Origin: JAFDWR01 sp038216655
Lineage (GTDB): Bacteria; Armatimonadota; Fimbriimonadia; Fimbriimonadales; Fimbriimonadaceae
DNA: 64,000 nt
Direction: 5' to 3'
Assembly (NCBI GenBank): GCA_038216655.1
Contig: JBBQPZ010000003.1
Span: 124,001 to 188,000, forward strand
Positions 1 through 7,413 of the stretch are shown here, piece after piece. Every line of letters begins with the position of its first letter. Within the stretch, counting starts at the first letter, position 1. The translations under genes were made by a program, and so were the position numbers. Under the pieces are notes generated by a model. It had not been told where the DNA came from and did not search any database. It worked only from the letters and a program-made list of their open reading frames with translations.

Positions 1-1729
1 CGCGCTCGTGGTACTTCGCGTTGAGCAGGTTATGCGGAATGCCGTGGCTCAAGGCCTCGCCGAGGAATTCCTTGTTCTCCGGCGGCAGCTCCCACGCACC
101 GAGGGCGTACTCGATCCAATCGCCTTTGGAGACGTCGGCACTCAGGTCGATCTTCGGCAGGAACATCGCGAGCTCAGGGCGCTTGATCTCCTCAAGTGTG
201 CTCTCGTAGATCCGCTTCGCGTCGTCCTTGAGTTCGCCCTTGATGTCCTTCTTGACCTCAACGCGATCTTGGAGGCGCTTCACGATCAGGAGCTTCTGGA
301 GCATGTCGGCGCTAAGCCGACCGGAGACGGTCTCGGACATTTCGATCGACCGCGTACCGACCAGGACCGGCTGCTGCTTGCTGTAAAGACGAAGGATCTC
401 CCAGCCCACGCCGCGGAACTTGGCTTCCTGCGTCTTGTAGACGATGTCCGCCTCGTCCTTACGAGTCATCGGGCGGTGCGTCGGCACGGTGACGACGTCG
501 AGGCCGTAGATCTTGCGGAACTCGTCCTCTTCGGTCTTGGCCGTACCGGTCATGCCCGAGAGCTTCTCGTACAGGCGGAACAGGTTTTGGAAGGTGATCG
601 TGGCGATCGTTTGGCTCTCGCGCTGGACCGGCACCTTTTCCTTCGCTTCGAGGGCTTGGTGGAGACCGTTGCCATAGCGTCGGCCGAACATCATACGTCC
701 GGTGTTCTCGTCGACGATCACAACTTCCCCGCCGCGGACGACGTAGTCGATGTCCCTGTCGAACAGCGCATACGCCTGCACCGCCGCGTTGACGTGGTGC
801 ATCAGCTTGGGATCGGAGGCGATGTTGTCGATATTGAGAAGCTCTTCGACCTTGTCCATGCCGTCTTCGGTCATGGACGCCGAGTGGTTCTTCTTATCGG
901 CGGTGTAGTGCGTCTCCTTCTCAAGTTGGCGCACGACGACATCGACCTCGTCGTAAACCGACGTGTCCTCCATCGACGGACCCGAGATGATATGCGGCGT
1001 CCGGGCTTCGTCGATAAGGATCGAGTCGACTTCGTCGATAATCGCGAAGTGCAGCTCCTTCATCACGAGCTGCTCCTCGCTCATCGACATGTTGTCGCGA
1101 AGATAGTCGAATCCGAACTCGTGGTTGGTGCCGTACACGATGTCGCAGTTGTAGGCTTCGCGTCGCGAGCAGGGCGTGAGGTTCAGGTAGCGCGGGTCCT
1201 CGTGCTGGGCACCCGGCGTGTAGAAGTAGGAGCCGCCTAGTTCGTCGCTGTCCGCGCTCTGTCCTTGGATGATGCCCACGGTGAAGCCGAGGAAGTGGTA
1301 GACCGGTCCCATCCAGCACGCGTCGCGTCGGGCGAGGTAGTCGTTGACGGTGACCAGATGCGATCCGCGTCCGGTGATCGCGTTGAGCACCATCGGGGCG
1401 ACCGCGACGAGGGTCTTTCCTTCACCGGTCTTCATCTCCGCGATGCGACCCTGATGGAGCACTGCGCCGCCGACGAGCTGCACGTCGAATTGGCGCATGA
1501 AAAGCAATCGCTTGCTGATCTCGCGAACGACGGCAAACACTTCGGGGAGCATCGAATCGAGCGTTTCGCCGTTCTGAAAGCGCTGGCGGAACTCGGGGCC
1601 CTTCGCCCTGAGCAGATCGTCGGCCATCGCCTCGATCGCGGGCTCCATGTCGTTGATCTTCACGATCACAGGTGCGACTGCGTCGACGTCGCGCTTACTA
1701 GTATCAAAAAGTTTGCGTAAGAAGTTCAT
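1..1729 (-). CDS. secA: Preprotein translocase ATPase SecA (C-terminal part beyond window)
   Basis: Motor ATPase of the Sec pathway that pushes unfolded preproteins through SecYEG at the inner membrane. The 576 visible codons read from an ATG at 1729 off the left edge. Seen directly: MNFLRKLFD N-terminus, Walker A MKTGEGKT at residues 99-106, the DEVD(S)ILIDEARTP helicase block near residue 210, the preprotein-binding region, then GTRSIEMSE and, after an extra segment of 80-90 residues, LLNAKYHE of the second nucleotide-binding domain. The extra segment (about positions 40-320) is absent from the short E. coli form; related inserts are known in SecA of several deep-branching phyla. No clear Shine-Dalgarno precedes the ATG. 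A small secreted-protein gene lies about 100 bp upstream on the same strand and may be cotranscribed. Identification is certain. Confidence 0.97.
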   Translation of the reverse strand, partial: MNFLRKLFDTSKRDVDAVAPVIVKINDMEPAIEAMADDLLRAKGPEFRQRFQNGETLDSMLPEVFAVVREISKRLLFMRQFDVQLVGGAVLHQGRIAEMKTGEGKTLVAVAPMVLNAITGRGSHLVTVNDYLARRDACWMGPVYHFLGFTVGIIQGQSADSDELGGSYFYTPGAQHEDPRYLNLTPCSRREAYNCDIVYGTNHEFGFDYLRDNMSMSEEQLVMKELHFAIIDEVDSILIDEARTPHIISGPSMEDTSVYDEVDVVVRQLEKETHYTADKKNHSASMTEDGMDKVEELLNIDNIASDPKLMHHVNAAVQAYALFDRDIDYVVRGGEVVIVDENTGRMMFGRRYGNGLHQALEAKEKVPVQRESQTIATITFQNLFRLYEKLSGMTGTAKTEEDEFRKIYGLDVVTVPTHRPMTRKDEADIVYKTQEAKFRGVGWEILRLYSKQQPVLVGTRSIEMSETVSGRLSADMLQKLLIVKRLQDRVEVKKDIKGELKDDAKRIYESTLEEIKRPELAMFLPKIDLSADVSKGDWIEYALGAWELPPENKEFLGEALSHGIPHNLLNAKYHER

Positions 1730-1826
1730 GAAATTCGATTGCGGATCTTGGCTCCGAGCAATGGCTCAGGAACCGGAAAGGGACCGCCACGCAGACGCAC
1801 GGAGGCCAGGGAAGATCGGCAGCCGA

Positions 1827-2189
1827 TTAGGGTCCGTCGCGGCTACGCCGATTCTCGCTAAGCCCTTCGGCAACCGCCACCCGCTCTCGGCTGGGTAGCA
1901 CGGGCAAAGCGATCTCGTCGCCCTGGTTCTGGGGTGCCGTCATCGCCGGGGCATCCGGAGTGGAAAGCAGGGTCGCGAGGGCTTGAGCCAGGGACTCGTC
2001 GCCGCTCATCTGGAGCAGCGAGGACATCGCAAGGTCCGCGGCTCCGGGGGAGACGAACATCTGGCGATGCAGCGAGTCCAGCGCCTCCGGCAACCGACCA
2101 TCTTGGGCGAGCCGCTCGATATTCGAGGGCCCTTGCAGCAAGAGGAGCAGGAGTGCGGGGAGAAGCGGGAGCATGGGGCTCAGACGCAA
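1827..2189 (-). CDS. Small secreted protein of unknown function
   Basis: Predicted 120-residue protein not recognised as a known family. It begins with a short positive start and a leucine-rich hydrophobic stretch (MRLSPMLPLLPALLLLLLQG), which looks like a signal peptide. The rest is a hydrophilic, alanine/leucine-rich helical sequence that could be one or two TPR-like helices (GRLPEALDSLHRQMF), followed by a proline- and charge-rich tail. It reads in the same direction as secA and ends about 100 bp before the secA start. An overlapping longer reading frame from 2310 lacks a signal sequence and has a less protein-like composition, so the 2189 start was preferred. Existence is moderately supported; function unknown. 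Confidence 0.5.
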   Translation of the reverse strand: MRLSPMLPLLPALLLLLLQGPSNIERLAQDGRLPEALDSLHRQMFVSPGAADLAMSSLLQMSGDESLAQALATLLSTPDAPAMTAPQNQGDEIALPVLPSRERVAVAEGLSENRRSRDGP

Positions 2190-2241
2190 TTATAGACGTT
2201 TCTACGGTCTCGATCATTCCGGAGTCCCGGTCGGCTACTTC

Positions 2242-2370
2242 TTGATGGAATGGAGGGTCCTGAGGGTCCTGATGGAATTGACGCAGAACTTTGATGGAGG
2301 TGAGCCTCATTCACAAGTCACAACTGAGTTCAATACCATCAGTTCCATCAGGACCCACAATTCCATCAAA
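2242..2370. repeat. Imperfect inverted repeat of TGATGGAA/GGGTCCTGATGG units
   Basis: A left arm at about 2242-2280 (TTGATGGAATGGAGGGTCCT followed by GAGGGTCCTGATGGAATTG) and a right arm at about 2331-2370 are near reverse complements of each other. Both are built from short units containing TGATGGAA and GGGTCCTGATGG. The element sits in the gap between the small secreted protein and the dockerin gene and abuts the terminator at 2367-2403. It may be a short mobile repeat or an extended hairpin; no coding function was seen. Confidence 0.6.
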
Positions 2371-2403
2371 AAAAGCCCCGGATCGAAAGAACGATCCGGG
2401 GCT
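2367..2403 (-). terminator. Intrinsic terminator of the dockerin protein gene at 2418
   Basis: On the minus strand, a 12-bp perfect stem (AGCCCCGGATCG on the plus strand at 2374-2385, its complement at 2392-2403) with a 6-nt loop is followed by a run of seven T residues. It lies 15 bp after the stop codon of the minus-strand gene ending at 2418. Confidence 0.9.
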
Positions 2404-2417
2404 CGGGAGGGCGGAAG

Positions 2418-4826
2418 CTAGTCGCCCGACTGACCGAAGTTCTGGCGAACGATGGTCAGGTCCGCGGAGCTGACGAAGCCGTCTCCGTTGAGGTCCGCAT
2501 CTGGGTTCCAGTTGCCGGCACCCGGCGAAGAGCCGAAGGCTATGCGAACCGCCGTGAGGTCCTGCGAGGACACCGCGTTGTCGCCAGTCACGTCACCGTT
2601 AACCAGGGTGAAGGTCAACCCGGAGATGCCGCTGTTGGCCATGACCTGCCCGGTCAGTGCCTTGCGAAGGAACCGAGTGGTTCCCTTGGCGGTGAAAGTG
2701 TACGTGCCGCCCACCACCGTCGGCGTGAACGTGAAGTTGCCGCTGCCGTCAAGTGTCGTATTCACGGTTTGGAGGACGGTGCCGCCGCCATTGCGAATCT
2801 CGATCACGAGTTGCTGAGCCGGTTCACCGGTTCCAACCCAACTGCTGAGGTTCACGTGGCCGCTTACCGCGGGGGTGAGGACGGTGAAGGTCGCGCCCGG
2901 GCTGCTCTGGCCGTCCGGGTTCTTGATCGTCAGCGTACGCCCGCCAAAAGCCGCGCCGGGCTGGACCGTCAAATTGACGATCGCCTGCGGATCGGTCGGA
3001 GGCGTGTTCGGGACGAACGTGATGGAGTTGATCGTCACGCCTGCGCCGCTGATCGCGGCGGTCAGGCGCTGCGGGAAAGTGGCCCCGCCATCGAAGATGC
3101 CGGTGCCGGTGACGGTCACGTTGACGGTGTCGCCAGGATAAGCACCCGTGGTCGAGAGCGAGATCGACCCCGGTGCCGGGGCAAGGAGCTTAGCGACGCG
3201 GACCCCATAAGAGTTGGTCGCGTTGCAGTATTCCTGGAACGTCCACAGAGTCTGGCCGTCCGCCGGGTCGAGGATGGTGTGGGTGTAATCACCCCAGCGA
3301 CTCGCCCCAACGTCGTAAACCGTGGTGCTAGCGGTGATCCCGATCGGAGCCTGCAGGCTCCCGAGCCCGTCCGAGGCTAACCGGAAGCTGTAGTAAGCAT
3401 CCGGGTGAGAGGCAAGTCCCGAGCGAGTGACGCCGATCGCGGCATGGCCTTGGCCGTTCATCGCAATCGAGGGGATGCTGAAGAAGTTCGGATTTGTGGC
3501 GGCCGGATCAAACATCGTCCCCGACTGAACTAGGGCCGGCGTCGTCGTCATGTTCGTGATCTGATACCAGCGCGCGCCGCTGCGGCCACCATTCAAAGCA
3601 ACTCCGCTTGCATCCACTCCGATGTTGTGGGCAGCCCAAACGGTCTGCACACCCGTGATGCGATTTCGGAACATCTTCACCGCGAAGAGGCGGTCGTCGA
3701 GGACGTCCAAGGTCCTGGCTGAGCCAACTTGCGGGCTCAAGGCAGCGAACTGGGTTGCCGGCACGGTGAGCGTGATATTGGGAGAAATCGTCGGAGTCGC
3801 ACCCGGAGTCGAGATGCGCCGAATCATGATCTTGCCAAAGGTGAGGGTATCCACCCCGACGAAATAGCCCTCCGTCGCGGCCGGGTCGTCGTTGTCAACG
3901 CCGTGCGGAGCGTAGGGTCCAGGAGCCGCGTTCGTGCCGATATTCCGGAAGGCGGTGACGACGAGCGATCCGCTGAGCAGAGCGCTCTTGCGAACCACGA
4001 AGGCATCGCAGCTAGTGAAACCACCGCTGAAGATGTTGCCTGCGATGTAGATCGCGTTGGCGTCAATTCCCAGTGAGGCGTAATCGCAGAAGCTCGTTGA
4101 GCTTGAAGGGGCCGAAGGAGCGGGAAGCGGCGAGGCGTAGTTGAAGAAGAAGAAGGTGAAGTCGGTGGTAGCGTTGATCGTCGATCCGTTGCTTACGGCC
4201 AACATGATGCGATTGTTTTGGCTGGTTACATCGATCATCTCGAGGATCCAGCGACCGCTGAGGCGATCGTAGCGCACGCGAGGATCCGAGGTACCGGAGC
4301 TTCGGACGGAATTGAAGAAAGCGTCGGTTGTGGTATTAAGCGCGCCCACGTTGCCGTTGCGGTCAAACACCCGGATACGTCCATTGATGCAAACCAGCAC
4401 TTGCGTCGGGCTGACGTCGCCCATCGTGTCCGGAGGGATGAGTCCGCTATCACTCAACTGACCGCCGAGCCAGTTGGTGGAGAGGGAGAAGTACGGGGCG
4501 TCGGTAATTGGAGGTCGACCTGCGGCCATCGGCTGGACGTTCGATGCATCCGGGTACTTCGCGGTGAAGGGAGAGGCGGGATTCTGCGGCAGAGAGTCAC
4601 GGTAAGATCGCTCGCCCGACTCGTTGTCCTTTGGCTCACGCGGAGTCGTGGGGACATTCTGCGGTCGCGCCATGATCTGGGCAACGCTTTCGCGAATTCC
4701 CGGACGGCCGACCCAAGGAGTTCCTCGGGTCGCACCAAGCGAATGATTCTGGCCCGCGACACTGAAGGCGCAGCCGACGAGAGCCAAGCCAACACTTGCC
4801 CAGGTCCGTAGAGATTGGTATTTCAT
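2418..4826 (-). CDS. Secreted beta-propeller-like protein with IPT-like and dockerin domains
   Basis: Secreted protein of 802 residues starting at the ATG at 4826, chosen because a signal peptide follows immediately (MKYQSLRTWASVGLALVGCA, then FSVAGQ). The central 500 residues are rich in aromatic beta strands (repeats such as YDRLSGRWILEMID, ILDPADGQTLWTFQEY), suggesting a propeller. Near residue 560 comes an IPT/TIG-like strand region (GSISLSTTGAYPGDTVNVTV). From about 650 it carries the C-terminal module shared with the three peptidases downstream: a carboxypeptidase-regulatory-like beta sandwich (VLQTVNTTLDGSGNFTF), then two calcium-loop repeats (NGDVTGDNAVSSQDL, ADLNGDGFVSSADL) typical of type I dockerins, ending in RQNFGQSGD. 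No protease motif was found. The substrate or binding partner is unknown; no cohesin is present in the window. Confidence 0.85.
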   Translation of the reverse strand: MKYQSLRTWASVGLALVGCAFSVAGQNHSLGATRGTPWVGRPGIRESVAQIMARPQNVPTTPREPKDNESGERSYRDSLPQNPASPFTAKYPDASNVQPMAAGRPPITDAPYFSLSTNWLGGQLSDSGLIPPDTMGDVSPTQVLVCINGRIRVFDRNGNVGALNTTTDAFFNSVRSSGTSDPRVRYDRLSGRWILEMIDVTSQNNRIMLAVSNGSTINATTDFTFFFFNYASPLPAPSAPSSSTSFCDYASLGIDANAIYIAGNIFSGGFTSCDAFVVRKSALLSGSLVVTAFRNIGTNAAPGPYAPHGVDNDDPAATEGYFVGVDTLTFGKIMIRRISTPGATPTISPNITLTVPATQFAALSPQVGSARTLDVLDDRLFAVKMFRNRITGVQTVWAAHNIGVDASGVALNGGRSGARWYQITNMTTTPALVQSGTMFDPAATNPNFFSIPSIAMNGQGHAAIGVTRSGLASHPDAYYSFRLASDGLGSLQAPIGITASTTVYDVGASRWGDYTHTILDPADGQTLWTFQEYCNATNSYGVRVAKLLAPAPGSISLSTTGAYPGDTVNVTVTGTGIFDGGATFPQRLTAAISGAGVTINSITFVPNTPPTDPQAIVNLTVQPGAAFGGRTLTIKNPDGQSSPGATFTVLTPAVSGHVNLSSWVGTGEPAQQLVIEIRNGGGTVLQTVNTTLDGSGNFTFTPTVVGGTYTFTAKGTTRFLRKALTGQVMANSGISGLTFTLVNGDVTGDNAVSSQDLTAVRIAFGSSPGAGNWNPDADLNGDGFVSSADLTIVRQNFGQSGD

Positions 4827-4910
4827 AGTAGAGCTCAGAGGGAGTTCCTCAACCGCCAAGACGTAACGCAACACCGTGATGCCTGCGATTCAGTCGGCGC
4901 AATTGGGTTG

Positions 4911-4916
4911 ATTATA
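4911..4916 (-). promoter_or_regulatory. Putative -10 element upstream of the dockerin protein gene
   Basis: On the minus strand a perfect TATAAT lies about 85 bp upstream of the ATG at 4826, just after the terminator of the preceding peptidase gene. No good -35 hexamer lies 16-18 bp further upstream, so the assignment is tentative. Confidence 0.4.
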
Positions 4917-4920
4917 AGTG

Positions 4921-4962
4921 CAAAAGCGGCGGTCCGGTCCTAGATAAGACTGAGACCGCCGC
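4921..4962 (-). terminator. Terminator hairpin of the S53 peptidase gene at 4977
   Basis: Minus-strand stem of 9 bp (plus-strand arms GCGGCGGTC at 4926-4934 and GACCGCCGC at 4954-4962) with a 19-nt loop, followed by TTTT. It begins 15 bp after the stop codon. Confidence 0.7.
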
Positions 4963-4976
4963 CGATTCGAAGAATC

Positions 4977-7127
4977 CTAGTAACCGGATTGGCCGAAGTT
5001 CTTTCGAACGATGGTGAGGTCGGCCGAGCCAACGTTGCCATCGCCATTCATGTCCGCGCTGGCCAGCGTGCTACCAAAGGCAATCCGGACCAATGTGAGG
5101 TCGGCCGACCCGATCACGTTGTCGCCGTTTACATCGCCATTCACGAGGTTGAACGATAGGTTCTGCGGAAGGTGGTTTCGGTTGATCATAACCCCGGACA
5201 CACTGGCGGTGAGCCAGTGAGAGGCCTTGGCGCGAATCAAGTACGTTCCATCCGGAACCACGAAGGACGGCATGAACGCGAAGTTGCCGTTCGCGTCGAG
5301 AGTGGTCGAAACGGTCTGGACAGAATTGCCGTTCGAGTTAAACACGGTCAAAGTCACCGGCTGGGCCTTGCTTTGCGGCCAGTCGCCCAGGTTCACCGTG
5401 CCTTTCACGAAGAAGCTTTGGAAGAAACCTTCCATGTTGGGGGCACCCCAACCGGTCTCGTAGTCCCATCCCGCGGCCGCGGTGACGGAAACTCCGGTGG
5501 CCAGAGTGCCGATGCTCCCCGGCGATGAGGTGATGTCATACCAAACGTCCGAACGTCCGTCCATCCCGTAGATGAGATCGGCGATCCGGCCCATACGATA
5601 GGTGTTCGTTCCGCTGGATTCGGCCAATCTAGATTCCATCGCCGCGAGCAGACTCGCGAAAGAGGGCGAAGAGGCGCTGGTCCCGCCGATGTCGACGAAG
5701 CCAGATCCGTACCAGATTTGGTCGTCTTCCGCATGCAACGCGATGTCGGGCACCAAGCGCCGGTTGACGTTAAAGGGTACACCCGTGCCGAACTGCCAGG
5801 AAGGGAGCACGTTCACGTTCAGCGCGGGATTCCAATAGCCGCCGGTGCTGCACCAGAATCCTGAACCGGAATCCCACCACCCAACTTCGGAGATTCTTGC
5901 GCCCGTGACAGGATCTGCGTCGGCGATGGTTCCGCCGACCTGGAGGACATCGGGGTCGAAGTCAGGGAACGGGTTGTGTCCATTGACAACCGCGCTGCCG
6001 TTCCAGTAGCTAAGCTCATGCGTTCCGTGGTCGCCGGAAGCTAGCATGTAAGTCTGCCCTTGGGCAGACATGGCAACGTGGATGGCGTGAAGGGGATCGA
6101 TCACGGCATCGGTTACATAGGGCCAACCGTAGCTCTCGGTGATGATGTCGGCGAGGTTTTGGTTGGCCTCATTGGTGAGGATCGACATAACGTTGCCGCT
6201 GGACGTCCCGTCGTAAACGATAATGGTTGCCAAAGGGGCACAGGAGAGCACCATCTGAAGGTCGAGGTCTCCCTCGCCCTGACCCGCAGTCGTACCGTTG
6301 TGGCTGATGCCGGTGGTTGGGGAGAACGTAAGGTTAGAGAGAATTCCTCCCCGGGGGATAGAGAGCCCATTGTTTGTGATGAAGCTTGAGGCATTGGTTC
6401 GGAGCACGCCATCCCAACTTGAAATTCCAACCGTGGTGCCCAACCCCTTAAAGCCTAGATTCCAAGCGTTGGCACCGCCGTAAACGCCACGCTTCCGGAA
6501 AGGGTTGAGTTGGGTAGTACGGGCTTGCGGGCGGGTGTAATTCTCCACCCCGTAAACAGAGGTGACCAAACCCCCGAATTTCTCAGGCACGTTGAGCGGG
6601 GTCGAGTTCGCGCGATAGGTGATCTGGTTGAAAACGTTGTTCGGATCGGGGCCCGCGTATTGCTTGATCGTAGTGGAGAACGTCTTCTGAATCTGTTCGA
6701 CGGTGCCGTCCACCAGGAGGGAAAGCCTCTGATCGGGTACGAGCACGACCTTCATGCCCTGAGCGGTGAGGTAGTTGGTCAACTCCTTGACATCCGCGGG
6801 AGATGCGCCGAAGCTATCGCCGACGTCCTTCGGAGTGAGCCAATGCCGATATATCGGAGAGGAGGGGTTATTCGCGGCGTCGGCGTAGGCTACGAGGCCC
6901 GGCATGTCCATCGCTTTGAGGCCGATCGCCAGGTGAACGAGCTCCTTAGGGTTAAGCCCCGTCGCAGGCGTAGACGCGTTAATTACGGGGAGGACCGTGT
7001 CGCGAAGCGTATGCAACTTGGTCCGGGTCTGCGCCCCCGCAACGGAAGAAAGCGAGCCTACGAGGATCGCTCCGATCCCCAGCCTTAATGTGCGCTTGGC
7101 GGAGCGACTTGATGAAGTATTTGACAT
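4977..7127 (-). CDS. Secreted S53 (sedolisin-type) serine-carboxyl peptidase with dockerin tail, copy A
   Basis: Extracellular endopeptidase of 716 residues. The start at 7127 is chosen because MSNTSSSRSAKRTLRLGIGA begins a signal peptide (cleavage near SVAGAQ, residue 33); a longer upstream frame adds 119 residues without domain support. Residues 40-200 are a pro-kumamolisin activation domain (HWLTPKDVGDSFG, LLVDGTVEQIQKTF). The catalytic domain follows with Glu285 and Asp289 in GEGDLD, the oxyanion Asp366 in ASGDHG and the nucleophile Ser484 in GGTSASSP, the S53 set. From about 560 it has the shared beta-sandwich (VQTVSTTLDANGNFAF) and two dockerin calcium loops ending in RKNFGQSGY. S53 enzymes are normally acid-active and cleave their own propeptide; activity here is inferred from the intact residues. 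It is the first of three adjacent paralogues. Confidence 0.93.
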   Translation of the reverse strand: MSNTSSSRSAKRTLRLGIGAILVGSLSSVAGAQTRTKLHTLRDTVLPVINASTPATGLNPKELVHLAIGLKAMDMPGLVAYADAANNPSSPIYRHWLTPKDVGDSFGASPADVKELTNYLTAQGMKVVLVPDQRLSLLVDGTVEQIQKTFSTTIKQYAGPDPNNVFNQITYRANSTPLNVPEKFGGLVTSVYGVENYTRPQARTTQLNPFRKRGVYGGANAWNLGFKGLGTTVGISSWDGVLRTNASSFITNNGLSIPRGGILSNLTFSPTTGISHNGTTAGQGEGDLDLQMVLSCAPLATIIVYDGTSSGNVMSILTNEANQNLADIITESYGWPYVTDAVIDPLHAIHVAMSAQGQTYMLASGDHGTHELSYWNGSAVVNGHNPFPDFDPDVLQVGGTIADADPVTGARISEVGWWDSGSGFWCSTGGYWNPALNVNVLPSWQFGTGVPFNVNRRLVPDIALHAEDDQIWYGSGFVDIGGTSASSPSFASLLAAMESRLAESSGTNTYRMGRIADLIYGMDGRSDVWYDITSSPGSIGTLATGVSVTAAAGWDYETGWGAPNMEGFFQSFFVKGTVNLGDWPQSKAQPVTLTVFNSNGNSVQTVSTTLDANGNFAFMPSFVVPDGTYLIRAKASHWLTASVSGVMINRNHLPQNLSFNLVNGDVNGDNVIGSADLTLVRIAFGSTLASADMNGDGNVGSADLTIVRKNFGQSGY

Positions 7128-7362
7128 TATTTTCCGGTTCGGACTTGTTAGTGCCACACTCTGGCACAAAACCATGCGACCACCACCCTCATTCATTGTC
7201 CGGCGCACGTGTTCCCTAAAGAACCCGTAACATGGGCAGCTTGGACTCCAATCCCAGCACTCGAATTGAATTCCCGGTCTTGGTGCTGGCGGCTCGCTCC
7301 CGGCTTGGGTGGTTGATCGGTGGGTTGATTCGGGCCAGGATTCTGGTCCCTCGAACAGCACA

Positions 7363-7398
7363 AGAAAAAGAGCCCTTGATCTATTCCACCAAGGGCTC
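7363..7398 (-). terminator. Intrinsic terminator of S53 peptidase copy B
   Basis: Minus-strand hairpin with 9-bp arms (plus strand GAGCCCTTG at 7370-7378 and CAAGGGCTC at 7390-7398), followed by TTTTTCTTG on the minus strand. It lies 15 bp after the stop at 7414. Confidence 0.9.
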
Positions 7399-7413
7399 AC
7401 AAAGGTCGCGAAC

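Noticed and set aside
8..1240. 410-residue plus-strand frame at the left edge
   Set aside because: It is antisense to secA, whose conserved motifs are on the minus strand; the plus translation is a charged Asp/Val/Arg-rich shadow.
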